Shown: positions 35,584 to 45,401, numbered from the stretch's first letter. The stretch: 64,000 bases of DNA from Anaerolineae bacterium (GCA_013178015.1 JABLXR010000026.1:1-64000), one strand, 5' to 3'. Program-made: numbers and translations. The notes: generated from the sequence alone by a model not told the origin.

Positions 35584-36812
35584 GGCGATTGCATCTTATT
35601 GGTTTATGAGGCGAAGTAAGTAGTCCTCATTCCAGCCAGCGGCCTTGCGCTTGGCCTTGATACCGGCCTTGATGGTGGTGTCTTGCTTGAGCAGGCTCAG
35701 GGCCAGGTGGCGCATAAGGGCCAGGTTCTGGGCCCCGTTCCCGGCTCGGGCTCGGCAGCGGTCCTCGTCGAAGGCCACATCCAGCACCCAGTGCAGGCCG
35801 TTCTCGATGCTCCAGTGGGTGCGGCTGACCTTGAGGATCTTTTCGGCATCGGCCTCCAGGCTGGTGATGTAGTAGAGGGTCTCCTCCTGCACCTTACCCT
35901 CTTGGCCCCAGGTACGCCTTTGCCGCCTCACCATGGCCAGGCTCTTTAGCCCCGCCCACCCTGCGTGTTGGCCCAGGCAGGCCAGGCACTCTTTGTCCTG
36001 GATGGCCCAGCACTCCCGTGTCTCCAGGCGGCCATGGCCCTTATCCACGCTCCTGGCATGGCTATGGGGCACGTCCTTGAAGTCAAACTCCATCGCTGTC
36101 TGGAACACATCCTCGATCTCTTCTCGCAGCCCCGGCTGGTTGTCCTTGACGGGCAGGAGGTAGTGAGCCCCGCCCTCCACGATCTGGTCCACTATGGCCC
36201 TTTGGGTCCCTATGGCATCTATAGTAATGATGCAGCCCGACAGGTCCAGCACCCGCAGCAGCTCAGGGATGGCTGCTATCTCATTGCACTTGTCCTCTAC
36301 CTTCACCTGCCCCAACACCAGGCGGTTTCCTGCCGCCCAGGCACTGACCATACAAATGGCGCTCTTGCCCAGCACACCGTCCCTTGAGCCTCGCAGGCTC
36401 TTGCCATCAATGGCCACCACCTGACCCTCTGTAGCCTCCTGTACCGCCTGTACCCAACTCATGAAGCAGCGGCCAAACTCCACTGGGTCCAAAGCAGCAA
36501 ACACTCGCCCAAAGGTGTCGTGGGAGGGGATGCCGTTGGGTAGCTCCAGCCAGGTGGCAAACCATTCCTTCTTGCACTCCCCAAAAAGGGCGATATCCAC
36601 CCAGTTGTCGGCCCCGCAGATGGTGGCACAAAGGGTGATGGCCACGATATCCACTAGCTTGTGCCAGCGGGTGCGCTCCACCCGAGGATCGGTCAGCTCC
36701 GAGAAGTGCTCCACCAGACTCGCTCCAGCCATGACAGCCCCCTCTCCCTACATCGCTGCTCCCCACCTCCTGCAGGTTCCTTGCCTACACTAACCACTTA
36801 GATGCAATCGCC
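35584..36812. mobile_element. ISAs1-family insertion sequence
   Basis: 15-bp terminal inverted repeats at 35584-35598 and 36798-36812 (GGCGATTGCATCTWA, 14 of 15 matching) flank one transposase gene, whose stop codon falls within the left repeat. The element lies only 93 bp from the IS481-like element. A target duplication is not evident. Confidence 0.85.
35596..36732 (-). CDS. ISAs1-family transposase
   Basis: 378 residues, full length for the family. An N-terminal associated domain (SLVEHFSELTDPRVERTRWHKL) is followed by the DDE domain: VVAIDGKSLRGS with the first Asp, ITIDAIGTQ with the second, and HWSIENGLHWVLDVAFDED with the conserved Glu. The open frame and complete motifs suggest it is active. 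A decayed relative is found at 48239-49479. Confidence 0.93.
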   Translation of the reverse strand: MAGASLVEHFSELTDPRVERTRWHKLVDIVAITLCATICGADNWVDIALFGECKKEWFATWLELPNGIPSHDTFGRVFAALDPVEFGRCFMSWVQAVQEATEGQVVAIDGKSLRGSRDGVLGKSAICMVSAWAAGNRLVLGQVKVEDKCNEIAAIPELLRVLDLSGCIITIDAIGTQRAIVDQIVEGGAHYLLPVKDNQPGLREEIEDVFQTAMEFDFKDVPHSHARSVDKGHGRLETRECWAIQDKECLACLGQHAGWAGLKSLAMVRRQRRTWGQEGKVQEETLYYITSLEADAEKILKVSRTHWSIENGLHWVLDVAFDEDRCRARAGNGAQNLALMRHLALSLLKQDTTIKAGIKAKRKAAGWNEDYLLRLINQ

Positions 36813-37458
36813 TTAAGTACGGACCGCTCCCAGACCGGGTGCCGCAACGCGCGGCTGAGCACAACAAGATCGAAGCTCAGGCGCAATCCCAGGGCCGAAG
36901 GGCGGTCCATTCACACCCGACCGCGGGCGGGAAGCTGCGGCCGAGGACACGAAGTGAACCGTCAAACGGCAGTGCACAGGCAGCAGGCCATCAATGAACC
37001 CGGTTCCATCTGTTGTCGTTAGGGACCCCAGCTACGCGATCCCGCTCCCAGCGGACGCAGGTACCGAGACAGACCACCAGCTGCAGCGATTCATCTGGGT
37101 GCAAAGGCCGCACCCGCAACCGCCGACAGGGAACGCGGCCGAGTGCATCGGTACCCTTCGCATCAGGACGCACATCACAACGCAGGGAACTCTGGAGCGA
37201 GCGGCTGAAAGCGATCACTGAGAGACTACGGCCAAGAGGGGAAGCCCACGGGGGGAGGTCCCTGGAAGCCCTGCACATCAGTGATGGCGAGCGCGTGCAT
37301 CAGATGGGTAGGAGCTCTCGACCGGTGGCCCACCCGACCGGCCAACAGCGGGGTAGTCCCTGTCTGAACGCTGAGGCCAAAGCGGCACTGGTCACGGTCC
37401 AGCTGAGGCGGTGCTGCGACGCTGCTCCAGCGCTCTCCTGCGTCGCTGGTGTGTCAGC
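36813..37458. other. Gap without a recognisable gene
   Basis: 646 bp between the ISAs1 element and the tandem hydrolase gene. Frames of 70-95 codons exist on both strands, but they overlap each other, lack ribosome sites and show no family motif. I see no repeat, RNA gene or terminator. It may be decayed sequence left behind by insertion. Confidence 0.5.
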
Positions 37459-39438
37459 CTACAGCCATCTCTTCATCCACGTGCGCACGCCCTCTTGCAG
37501 CTCAACGGGGTATGCGTGCGGCCCCTCGGCCACCTGGTATCCCAGCCTATCGGCCGCGCCGCTTGCCTCATACGCCTTGCGGAGGCGCCTCATGGCTTCT
37601 TCAACTCCCTCCAGAGGGAAGCAGTTGTCCCGTGATGTGGCCAGCACGCATAGGGGGCGAGGCGCGATGAGCGAGGCAAACTCAGGCTGGTCTCCGAGCT
37701 CCAGCAGCCCGGGAACGTAGTAGTAGATGCTGTGGCTGTCCAGGCAGCTCATGAAGCTAGAATCAATGGACTCGTCGCGGATGCATCGGGCGATAGCGTC
37801 GTAGGTGGAGATGCCTACCACGGGCGCAGCTACCTTCACCCGCTCGTCGGCCGCCGCCAGCAGCCAGGTCTGCGTCCCCCCAATGGAGATACCGAAGCAG
37901 CCGATCTTCCCGGTGTCCACATCCTCTCGGGTCTCGAGGTAGTCGATGGCCCGCACCAGGTCGTAGGTCATCTGCCCCAGGGTCGACGTGCCGCGGGCGA
38001 TGGTCTCGGCTGCCGCCTGCTGACCCCGCTTGCCGAAGCGGCTCGCCTTCACGTCCACCGCGAAGACCCCGAAGCCTTCCTCCAGTAGGGGCCGACCCCA
38101 GGGCACAGCTACATTCTCGGCCGTAGCGCTGGAACCCGGCAGGCACAGCACCACCGGCAGCCGACCTCTGGCTCCTCTCGGCTTGGCGAAGAGGCCCGGG
38201 ACCACCACATCCGGCTCGCCACGGAAGAACACCTCCTCCAGGTCAAACTCGCCATGCTCAAGCGGCCGGCTCCAGGCCTCCATCTCGGTCCTGGCGGGGA
38301 AGCCCCCAAGGGCAGTGATGAATCGGTCGCGCAGCCCGGCGGCGGCGAAAGCCCGCTGCATATTGGGAAACCGCACTCGCCCGGCGGGGGCAGGCCGTCC
38401 TTCGCTGGTTGCCGTCCCCTCCAGGGCCCTGACCCAAGAGGCAAAGGCCTCCGAGTCGTAGGCCTCGGCGGAGCACACGCACTGCGGTGCCTCCTCGCTC
38501 GCCACCGGGCAGCAGAAGCGGGCCGACCAGCGGGCTGCCTCCAGTGGCGCCGCCATGGCCTCCCTGCTCCCGCTCGCGACAACCAGCAGCCCGTTCGGCG
38601 GCACCAACGCCGCCAGGGTGGCCACGTCCAGAATGCGGCGGGACTCGGGCAACAGCATCAAGTGTTCCGTGGGCCAGAGATCGGTGGAGGTCGAGTCGCG
38701 CACCACGCAGCCAGCGATCCCAGGCAAGATCGCCCCAGCGAGCAGGCTTACCAGGCCAGCGTGCCCCTCCCCGGCTACCACCACCGACGCGTATCCCGCC
38801 TCCGCCGCCAGCCAATCGGCCACGCCGGCGATCTCGGCCAGGAGTTGGGAGATGAAGGTGGTTCCCTCGAGCAGCCAGCGCTTCACCCAGGCGGTGCTGG
38901 CCCGCTCCAGTACGGCGAACCGAGCCGTTACCAGAGCAGCGGAGGTGCCGGCCAGGCCGCCCCAGCGCTCGGGCGAACCTCGGCGCCCGGTCCCCAGGGT
39001 GACCTCCAGGTCGGGCAGCACCAGCAGCGCCGTCCTCGGCCTGGGCTCCCCGGCGGGGACCACCTCAGTCACCGGTACTAGGCGGTTCTCGCAGCCAGCG
39101 CCGGTCAGGGTCAGTAGTCGGGTACGGACGATGCCGGCCGCTTCTCGCTGCACCGGCAGGCTGAGCTCGGCGCGGTCCACGGTGAGCAGCGGGATCTCGC
39201 CCAGGGTGGAGCGCACTGCCGCTCTCCTCTGCGCCGCCCAGGCCAGCCACGAGTCGCGGCAGAGGTCTGGGTCATCGGCAGCAGCGTGGCCAAACTCGCT
39301 CAGCTGGGTCAGCAGCGCCCCTAGACCCTCGCGGTCGCGGGCCAGTTCTCGGGCCCAGCGGAGGCCGTTGGCCCGCGCCACCGGCTCCGGCAGGGGCGAC
39401 TCTCGGAACGTCCTAGGGTACCAGTCCCGAATGGGCAC
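37459..39438 (-). CDS. Tandem alpha/beta-hydrolase with active half last
   Basis: 659 residues. The first half (about 1-330) is a degenerate fold whose elbow reads VVVAGEGHAGLVSLLAG (no Ser). The second half is the active one: CFGISIGGTQTWLLA with Ser518, a lid-like DSSFMSCLDSHSIYYY, an acid in SRDNCFP, and the histidine in GPHAYPVEL. The order of active and dead halves is opposite to that at 7599 and 9703. No signal peptide is present. It is probably an acetylxylan-esterase-like or other carboxylic-ester hydrolase. The downstream gap gives no operon partner; upstream lies a binding-protein gene on the same strand. Confidence 0.8.
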   Translation of the reverse strand: MPIRDWYPRTFRESPLPEPVARANGLRWARELARDREGLGALLTQLSEFGHAAADDPDLCRDSWLAWAAQRRAAVRSTLGEIPLLTVDRAELSLPVQREAAGIVRTRLLTLTGAGCENRLVPVTEVVPAGEPRPRTALLVLPDLEVTLGTGRRGSPERWGGLAGTSAALVTARFAVLERASTAWVKRWLLEGTTFISQLLAEIAGVADWLAAEAGYASVVVAGEGHAGLVSLLAGAILPGIAGCVVRDSTSTDLWPTEHLMLLPESRRILDVATLAALVPPNGLLVVASGSREAMAAPLEAARWSARFCCPVASEEAPQCVCSAEAYDSEAFASWVRALEGTATSEGRPAPAGRVRFPNMQRAFAAAGLRDRFITALGGFPARTEMEAWSRPLEHGEFDLEEVFFRGEPDVVVPGLFAKPRGARGRLPVVLCLPGSSATAENVAVPWGRPLLEEGFGVFAVDVKASRFGKRGQQAAAETIARGTSTLGQMTYDLVRAIDYLETREDVDTGKIGCFGISIGGTQTWLLAAADERVKVAAPVVGISTYDAIARCIRDESIDSSFMSCLDSHSIYYYVPGLLELGDQPEFASLIAPRPLCVLATSRDNCFPLEGVEEAMRRLRKAYEASGAADRLGYQVAEGPHAYPVELQEGVRTWMKRWL

Positions 39439-39522
39439 AGTGATCTCCTTCCGCCAGCAGTCGGCAAGGAAGAGGGGCCCCGGTCCCCCAGGGCCCCCTG
39501 GCGCGTCTCGCCCGGCGCCGGT

Positions 39523-41514
39523 CTAGTACTCCATGAAGAACTGCTCGGTCTTGGCTGGCCTGGGGCCATACACCGCCCACGCCAGGCTGCCCCATTCAGG
39601 CACGTTCTTGAAACCGTTCTTCACGATGCAGGGCTCCGGACGGCTGCCCAAGGTGAGTATGGGCCATAGGTTGAGAGCGCAGATCCGGAAGGCTTCGTCC
39701 TCGAGTTCCTTGCGCTTGGCTGCATCCACCGTCACCTGAACTTCATCCCAGATCTCCACCAGCCGGGCGGCTTCGCCCTGGGGCGGCTCACCGTTCTTGC
39801 CCCCTGTGTCGTAGTACCAGCCCCACATCGGCGCCCAGTAGGTATCCATCACTATGGGGAAGTAGGCCCGCGGATAAGTGAGCCAGTGCAGGTTACCACC
39901 GGTGTAGTCCACCTCGTAAGCGATGACGTCGTGCGTGCTCTCCTGCAACCGAGCCGACCACAACTCGCTGGCAAACCAGTCCTGGTTCAGCCTTATGCCT
40001 ACGTCCGCCCAGTATTCGCCCACGATCTCGGCGGCGTCCCGGTGGGTAGCGTAGGCGGTGGTGCCGATGCACAGGAGAGTCAGAGGTGCCCCGCTGGGCA
40101 GCACCCTCATGCCCTCGGCGTCGCGCTGGTCCAGCCCAATGCTGTCCAGCAGACGGTTAGCCTCGTCCACGTCATAGGTCATCAGGTCCTGCACCTCGGG
40201 GTCGCTCTTGACCGACTCGGGCAGCATGTCCAGCGCCTTCCCAGCCTGTCCCAGATACAGCAGCTGGTTGATGTCATCCCGATCGAAGGCCTTCGAGAGC
40301 GCGACACGGAAGTCACGGTTGCGCAGTATGTCGCGCTGCTCATCGTTGCCCATCTTGGTCTGGTTGATGTGCATGGCTGTGACCGAGGCCCCGTAGTCCC
40401 AGATGCTGACGTTGTAGTCGCCTTTCTCCCGGTTCTCCATGTACAAGGTGTAATTAACGAAGCCGGTCTTGAACTCCAGTTCGTCAATCTCACCAGACAC
40501 GACTTTGAGTGGGATTAGCTCGGCATCTCCCACAATCCACCACATGACCTCGTCAATGTAAGGGAGCTGGTTGCCTTCCGTGTCCACCTTCCAGTAGTAG
40601 GGATTGCGCCGACCGGTAGCGCTGATAGTCCACTCCTTGCTGGTGATCTGCCAGGGGCGGATCGTGGGCAGGTCGGGGTTCCGGGTCAGGTCCACCTCGG
40701 CGGCAAAGAGCTGGAACCACTGCTCGAAGCCGCGGTCCTTCACTAACTGAGCCAACTCGTTGGCGTCCGCATACTTAGGGTGGAACCTCTCTAGATAGTG
40801 TCTGCAGTAGTAGGTAATGCTGTTGCCGCGAAAGCACATCTGATCCAGGAAGATGCCGTAGGGCACGGCGAAGATGAACTTGACCGTGTAGTCGTCGAGC
40901 TTCTCCACTACCGCCTTCTCGCCCCCGGGCTTGAGCCAGGTGGGGAAAACGGGCGTTAGCTCCTCGTTCAGAATGACGTCCTCCCACCAGAACATGATGT
41001 CGTCGGCGGTGTAGGGCGCCCCGTCCGACCAGCGGACCCCTTCGCGCAGGTAGAACGTGTACTCCTTGCCCTCCGCCCCGACCTCCCACTTCCATGCCAG
41101 ATTGGGCTCCACTGTGACCCAGTCACGACCGTAGAAAACCAGCGGTTCGGCACCGACGCGGGCAGAGATGGCCCCGGGCTGCGTGTTGGCGCGTCGCCAG
41201 CGCCCGCCGTACTTCCCCACCTCGTTGAGAGGCTCGATCACCATGGGGTTCTTGGGCAGCCTCTCTTCCACCGGGGGCAGGGTGCCAGCAGCCACCATCT
41301 CGGCCAGCATAGGAGCTTCGCTGTACCGAGAGACCGGGGCCGCAGTAGCCTCAGGAGCAGCGGTGGCCTCCGGAGCCGTGGTAGCCGCGGGGGCCTGCGT
41401 GGGCGCCTCCGTTGGTGCGGGGGCCCCACCGGCGCAGGCAGCTATGCCGGCGGCCGTCGCAGCCAGGGCAGATACCCGCAAAAAGGTACGTCGATCGAGC
41501 TTGCCGGCAGACAT
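39523..41514 (-). CDS. ABC oligopeptide-type binding lipoprotein (SBP family 5), copy 2
   Basis: 663 residues; GGAGGAAGAG directly precedes the ATG. The Tat leader is LDRRTFLRVSA and the lipobox IAAC. An Ala/Pro/Thr linker (ATTAPEATAAP repeated) follows. FYLREGVRWSDGAPYTADDIMFWWEDV is the family signature. It is more like the copy at 42033 than that at 29870 (shared AEVDLTRNPDLPTIRPW versus AEVNPRDNPALPTVRPW). No permease or ATPase gene is next to it, so it must dock to a transporter elsewhere, possibly the one at 31969-34137. Confidence 0.92.
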   Translation of the reverse strand: MSAGKLDRRTFLRVSALAATAAGIAACAGGAPAPTEAPTQAPAATTAPEATAAPEATAAPVSRYSEAPMLAEMVAAGTLPPVEERLPKNPMVIEPLNEVGKYGGRWRRANTQPGAISARVGAEPLVFYGRDWVTVEPNLAWKWEVGAEGKEYTFYLREGVRWSDGAPYTADDIMFWWEDVILNEELTPVFPTWLKPGGEKAVVEKLDDYTVKFIFAVPYGIFLDQMCFRGNSITYYCRHYLERFHPKYADANELAQLVKDRGFEQWFQLFAAEVDLTRNPDLPTIRPWQITSKEWTISATGRRNPYYWKVDTEGNQLPYIDEVMWWIVGDAELIPLKVVSGEIDELEFKTGFVNYTLYMENREKGDYNVSIWDYGASVTAMHINQTKMGNDEQRDILRNRDFRVALSKAFDRDDINQLLYLGQAGKALDMLPESVKSDPEVQDLMTYDVDEANRLLDSIGLDQRDAEGMRVLPSGAPLTLLCIGTTAYATHRDAAEIVGEYWADVGIRLNQDWFASELWSARLQESTHDVIAYEVDYTGGNLHWLTYPRAYFPIVMDTYWAPMWGWYYDTGGKNGEPPQGEAARLVEIWDEVQVTVDAAKRKELEDEAFRICALNLWPILTLGSRPEPCIVKNGFKNVPEWGSLAWAVYGPRPAKTEQFFMEY

Positions 41515-42032
41515 CTCTTCCTCCTTCGGTCGTGGGTCGGCAGGCGGTACGGCAAGCCGACCGCTGCCCTCGACCCGACGGAACCAGGTGCATTATACTG
41601 CTGGGTGTGCCCTCCTTCCAGCACCCTAGCGAGGCGAGCCTGGGTCAGGATCCGGGCAGCCGGGGCGGGCGGCTGGGGCTCTGGCTGCACGCCGGCAACT
41701 GGCGAAGCAGTTCTTCACTGGGCACAGAGGCTGTCCTGGGGCTGCCTGGCTTGCGTGTACCCCGTTCCTGACTCGCACCCGATGCAGGGAGCAGGCCCCT
41801 CCCGAGTGGGGCCAGCCAGAAGCCGCCGCTAGCTCATCTCGCGCGCGGGCGGTGTAGGGGGTTTAGCCCGGGGCCCCGCCCCGGCTCTCCGCCGGGACGG
41901 TCTGCCCATCGGGTGGATCGAGTGCATGGAGCTGGCAGTGACCGCCGCACCCGACTACCGGAGGAGAACGAACGGGGGCTCGCGCCTAGGCGCGAGCCCC
42001 CTGACTGCCAAGCGGCCGAGGCTCTATGGGCC
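41515..42032. other. Gap between two binding-protein genes
   Basis: 518 bp holding the promoter side of the gene at 39523 and a strong palindromic terminator for the gene at 42033. No other gene is supported; the open frames here have no ribosome site or recognisable motif. Confidence 0.5.
41974..42001 (-). terminator. 28-bp perfect palindrome downstream of binding-protein copy 3
   Basis: Each half is GGGGGCTCGCGCCT or its complement, centred on CCTAGG. It lies about 30 bp after the stop codon of the minus-strand gene at 42033, the position of a terminator. There is no long U-run. Confidence 0.7.
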
Positions 42033-44048
42033 TCAGGCTTGCTGCCGGTAGAAGTGCTCGGGGTTGTAGAGTTTGGGCGAGTACACCGGCCACGCCAGCG
42101 AGCCCACCTCCGGCACATTGCGTACGCCGTTCTTCACCACACAAGGAGCGATGTCCCCTCCGAAGATGGGGATGGTCCACAGGTTGGTGGCCTGAACGCG
42201 GAAGCCCTCATCCACGAGAGCCTGGCGCTCGGCCCGGTCCACCGTGATCTTGACCTGCTCCCACAGATCCACCAGTTGCGCCGCCTCGCCTTCGGGCGGT
42301 TCCCCGTTCTGCCCGTTGGTGGCGTAGTACCAGCCCCAGAGCGAGGCCCAGTAGGTGCTCAGCTCCACCGGGAAGATAGCGCGAGGGTAGGCCAGCCAGA
42401 ACAGGTTGCCGGGCGCGTAGTCAGCATCGTAGCAGAGGATGTCGTAGTCACTCTGCTGAAGCCGCGGCGTCCACAGCTCGCCGGCCACGAACTCGATGGT
42501 AGTGCGAATACCCACCTCGCCTAGGAACTGGCCCTCCACCTCGGCCACGTCTCGGTGCACGGGGTAAGCCGCATGCCCGAAAAGCCGCAACGTGAGCTGA
42601 CGCCCCGAGGGCAGGAGACGCATGCCCTCCCCATCGCGCTGGTCCAACCCGAGGCTGTCGAGCAACCGGTTGGCTTCGTCCACGTCATAGACGAAGTGAT
42701 TCTGGATCTCCGGGTCCTCCGCCACTGACTGGGGATACAAAGCGAGCACGTTCTGGGACAGGCCGAAGTAGAAGAGCTCGTTGAACTCGTCCCGGTTGAT
42801 GGCCTTGGAGAGGGCGATGCGGAAGTCACGCTGGCGGAGAAGCTCCCGCATCTCGTCGTCGCCGGTGCGGGTCTGGTTCACGAACATGGTGCTCCCACTC
42901 AGGCCCGGGTCCCACAAGCGCACCTCGTAGTCGCCCGCCTCGCGGTTCTCCATGAGGAGGGTGTAGTTGGGGAACCCGATGTACATGGCCTGCATGTCGA
43001 CCTCGCCCGAGACCACGCGAAGCGGGATGAGGTCTACACTGCCGACGATGTTCCAGAAGATGCGGTCGAAGTAGGGCAACTGCTTGCCCTCGGTATCCAC
43101 TTTCCAGTAGTAGGGGTTGCGCTCGGCTGTGGCCGTGGTGGTCCAGTTCTCGGTTACCATCTTCCAGGGCCGAACGGTGGGAAGAGCCGGGTTGTCCCTA
43201 GGGTTGACCTCGGCACCGAAGAGCTGGAACCAGGACTCGAAGCCCCGCTCGCTCACCATCCGGTTCAGTTCGTCCTCGTCAGCGTAGTTGATGTGGAACC
43301 GTTCCAGGTAATGGCGGGGGTAGTTCAGGATGGCGTTGCCGCTGAAAGCGAGGTTGTCCAGCGCCAGCCCCGACGGCACGGCGTAGATGAACTTGACGGT
43401 GTAGTCGTCCACCTTCTCCACCACAGCCCGCTCCCCGCCGGCTATCATCCAGGCCGGGAACGCGGGACTCAGCTCCTCGTTCAGGAGCACGTCCTCGTAC
43501 CAGAACATGATGTCGTCGGCGGTGAAGGGCTCCCCGTCGGACCAGCGCACCCCCTGCCGGAGGTAGAAGGTGTACTCGGTGCCGTCCTCGCTTACCTCCC
43601 ATCGCGAGGCCAGGTTGGGGATGATGGTCTGGGCGTCGCGGGCCCAGGTGACCAGCGGTTCAGCGCCCAGCCGGGCAGCCACGTGGCCGGGGTTGGTCTC
43701 CGCCCGACGCCAGGTGTCGGAGTACTGCCCCGGCTCCTGAATGGCCTCGATGACCATCGGGTCCACGGGCAGCCGCTCTTCCACCGGTGGAAGGGTGCCA
43801 GCCTGCACCTGCTGGGCTAGCATCGGTGCTTCCGAGTAACGGGCCTCTGCCGGCGTGGGAGCCGGCGTCTCTTCCGGTGCCGCGGTCGGAGTCACAGCCG
43901 CGGTAGCCTCCGGCGTGGCAGCAGGTGGCTCGGTGGGGGCCAGCGTAGGCGTGGCCGCCGAGGGAGCGCACGCAGCTGCCAGGGCCGCAGTAGTGGCCAG
44001 ACCGGAGAAGTGAAGGAACCCACGGCGTGATAGCTTGTCCGATAGCAT
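42033..44048 (-). CDS. ABC oligopeptide-type binding lipoprotein (SBP family 5), copy 3
   Basis: 671 residues; GGAGGAAGAC precedes the ATG. The leader has LSRRGFLHFSG and lipobox LAAAC. The Thr/Pro/Ala linker is longer than in the other copies. FYLRQGVRWSDGEPFTADDIMFWYEDVLLNEELSPAFP matches the family signature. It is followed at 41974 by a terminator, so it is expressed on its own. The tandem arrangement with 39523 points to duplication followed by specialisation for different peptides or glycosides. Confidence 0.92.
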   Translation of the reverse strand: MLSDKLSRRGFLHFSGLATTAALAAACAPSAATPTLAPTEPPAATPEATAAVTPTAAPEETPAPTPAEARYSEAPMLAQQVQAGTLPPVEERLPVDPMVIEAIQEPGQYSDTWRRAETNPGHVAARLGAEPLVTWARDAQTIIPNLASRWEVSEDGTEYTFYLRQGVRWSDGEPFTADDIMFWYEDVLLNEELSPAFPAWMIAGGERAVVEKVDDYTVKFIYAVPSGLALDNLAFSGNAILNYPRHYLERFHINYADEDELNRMVSERGFESWFQLFGAEVNPRDNPALPTVRPWKMVTENWTTTATAERNPYYWKVDTEGKQLPYFDRIFWNIVGSVDLIPLRVVSGEVDMQAMYIGFPNYTLLMENREAGDYEVRLWDPGLSGSTMFVNQTRTGDDEMRELLRQRDFRIALSKAINRDEFNELFYFGLSQNVLALYPQSVAEDPEIQNHFVYDVDEANRLLDSLGLDQRDGEGMRLLPSGRQLTLRLFGHAAYPVHRDVAEVEGQFLGEVGIRTTIEFVAGELWTPRLQQSDYDILCYDADYAPGNLFWLAYPRAIFPVELSTYWASLWGWYYATNGQNGEPPEGEAAQLVDLWEQVKITVDRAERQALVDEGFRVQATNLWTIPIFGGDIAPCVVKNGVRNVPEVGSLAWPVYSPKLYNPEHFYRQQA

Positions 44049-44153
44049 GTCTTCCTCCTCTAGCTAAGTGGGCTAACGTATCCCAACGTCGGCAGATTAT
44101 AGTAGCTTGTCACTCAGGCATCAACCCAGATGGGCGCAAACTAGGCGCAGAGC

Positions 44154-45194
44154 TCAAGCCCGAATGTCGTACCTCCCCACCTGCTCCACCGGTAGGCGCC
44201 CCGCTTCCAGCATCAGCTTGAGAGGCGATTCCTTGACCGTTAGAGGGAAAGAGACTACACCCTGCCGGCGCACCGACTCGTACATGCCCATCATGATGGC
44301 CACGGTCTGATACGCCTTCTCCCCCGAGCCCCGGTAGTCCTTGATCTCACCATCCAGCCAGCGCAGAAACTCCCGCGCCTGCAGCACGTGCGAGGACACC
44401 TCGGCAGTCAGCGCCAGTTGCTGCTTGCCGCTGGCGTTGATCAGCGTGAGCCTCTGGGGCTCCAGCTGGATCCTGCCCTCGGTCCCCAGGAAGGTGTAAG
44501 GCCAGGAGGCCGCCTCCGCTGCCGTCGGCATGTCCACCTCCACCAGAGCCTGGGCCCCTCCGGAAAAGGCCACCAAACCGAGCAGGCGGTCCTCGATGGG
44601 TTCGCCCCGCTCGTAGCGGTCGGTCCGGCGCTCCAGCTGCCCCATGGCCCATTGCGGCAGAGGATCTCCCAGAATGTACCGAATCCCGTCTATGTAATGA
44701 GTGCCGTTGTTGAGCAGGCCGTCGGTTACCCTGCAGAGCGCCAAGAGCGGCTGGCCTATGGCCCCGTCGGCGATGAGCTCTTTGGCTCGGTTCCAGGCGG
44801 GATCAAAACGGTGCTGATGCCCGATGGCCAGCTTCGCCCCGTACTCGTCGCAGGCTTCCAGCATGGCAGCTGCCTCGCCCAGCGAGGGAGCCATGGGCTT
44901 CTCACACAGGATGCCGGCCACTCCGGCCTTGGCCGCGGCCACGGTGATCTCCGCGTGAGTGCCTGGCCAGGTGGCCACCGTCACCACGTCGAGATGCTCC
45001 TTCTCCAGCATCTCGCGATAGTCCTCGTAGAGGGGAACGCTCAGCTCGAATTTGCTGCACAGCCCTTCGCCCGCCTCGCGCTTGACGTCCGCCAGCGCTG
45101 CCAGCTCGTAGCCCTCCACCGCCCGAAAGCTGTTCACATGCGCCGGCGCGATGCGCCCGCAACCGATGATCCCCACGCGATACTTGCTACTCAT
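44154..45194 (-). CDS. Gfo/Idh/MocA family oxidoreductase, second copy
   Basis: 346 residues from the ATG at 45194 (GAGAAGGTG just upstream; the frame runs to 45245). The Rossmann motif is VGIIGCGRIAPAHV (7-20). The EKP motif occurs in GILCEKPMAPS, and the catalytic-type HYIDGIRYILGD (His in NGTHYIDG) follows. It oxidises a sugar, inositol or related polyol with NAD(P). It is only distantly similar to the copy at 6424. It lies downstream of the cytochrome gene on the same strand, but a terminator separates them. Confidence 0.9.
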   Translation of the reverse strand: MSSKYRVGIIGCGRIAPAHVNSFRAVEGYELAALADVKREAGEGLCSKFELSVPLYEDYREMLEKEHLDVVTVATWPGTHAEITVAAAKAGVAGILCEKPMAPSLGEAAAMLEACDEYGAKLAIGHQHRFDPAWNRAKELIADGAIGQPLLALCRVTDGLLNNGTHYIDGIRYILGDPLPQWAMGQLERRTDRYERGEPIEDRLLGLVAFSGGAQALVEVDMPTAAEAASWPYTFLGTEGRIQLEPQRLTLINASGKQQLALTAEVSSHVLQAREFLRWLDGEIKDYRGSGEKAYQTVAIMMGMYESVRRQGVVSFPLTVKESPLKLMLEAGRLPVEQVGRYDIRA

Positions 45195-45322
45195 CACCTT
45201 CTCCCAATCAAGCCGCCGGGCCGGCTCTGGCCCATGCCCCGACATCGCGAATCAAACCTCTGGATTGTGGGCCGCTGGTAAGCCTCCGTCAAACGTGTGA
45301 AGGCGCCCGCCGGGATGACAAA

Positions 45323-45346
45323 GGGAGGACCCCGCGGGGTCCTCCC
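45323..45346 (-). terminator. 24-bp palindrome after the cytochrome gene
   Basis: GGGAGGACCCCG and its complement form a perfect dyad about 55 bp beyond the stop codon of the minus-strand cytochrome gene. It probably ends that transcript before the oxidoreductase gene at 44154. Confidence 0.6.
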
Positions 45347-45401
45347 CTGGCAAAGCCTGCGTCCAGGCCGCGCGCCTGGCGGCGGCGTGGACGCGGTGAC
45401 T

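Noticed and set aside
36991-37720. Several 70-235 codon frames in and after the gap behind the ISAs1 element
   Set aside because: They overlap each other on both strands, partly run antisense to the tandem hydrolase, and contain no recognised motif.
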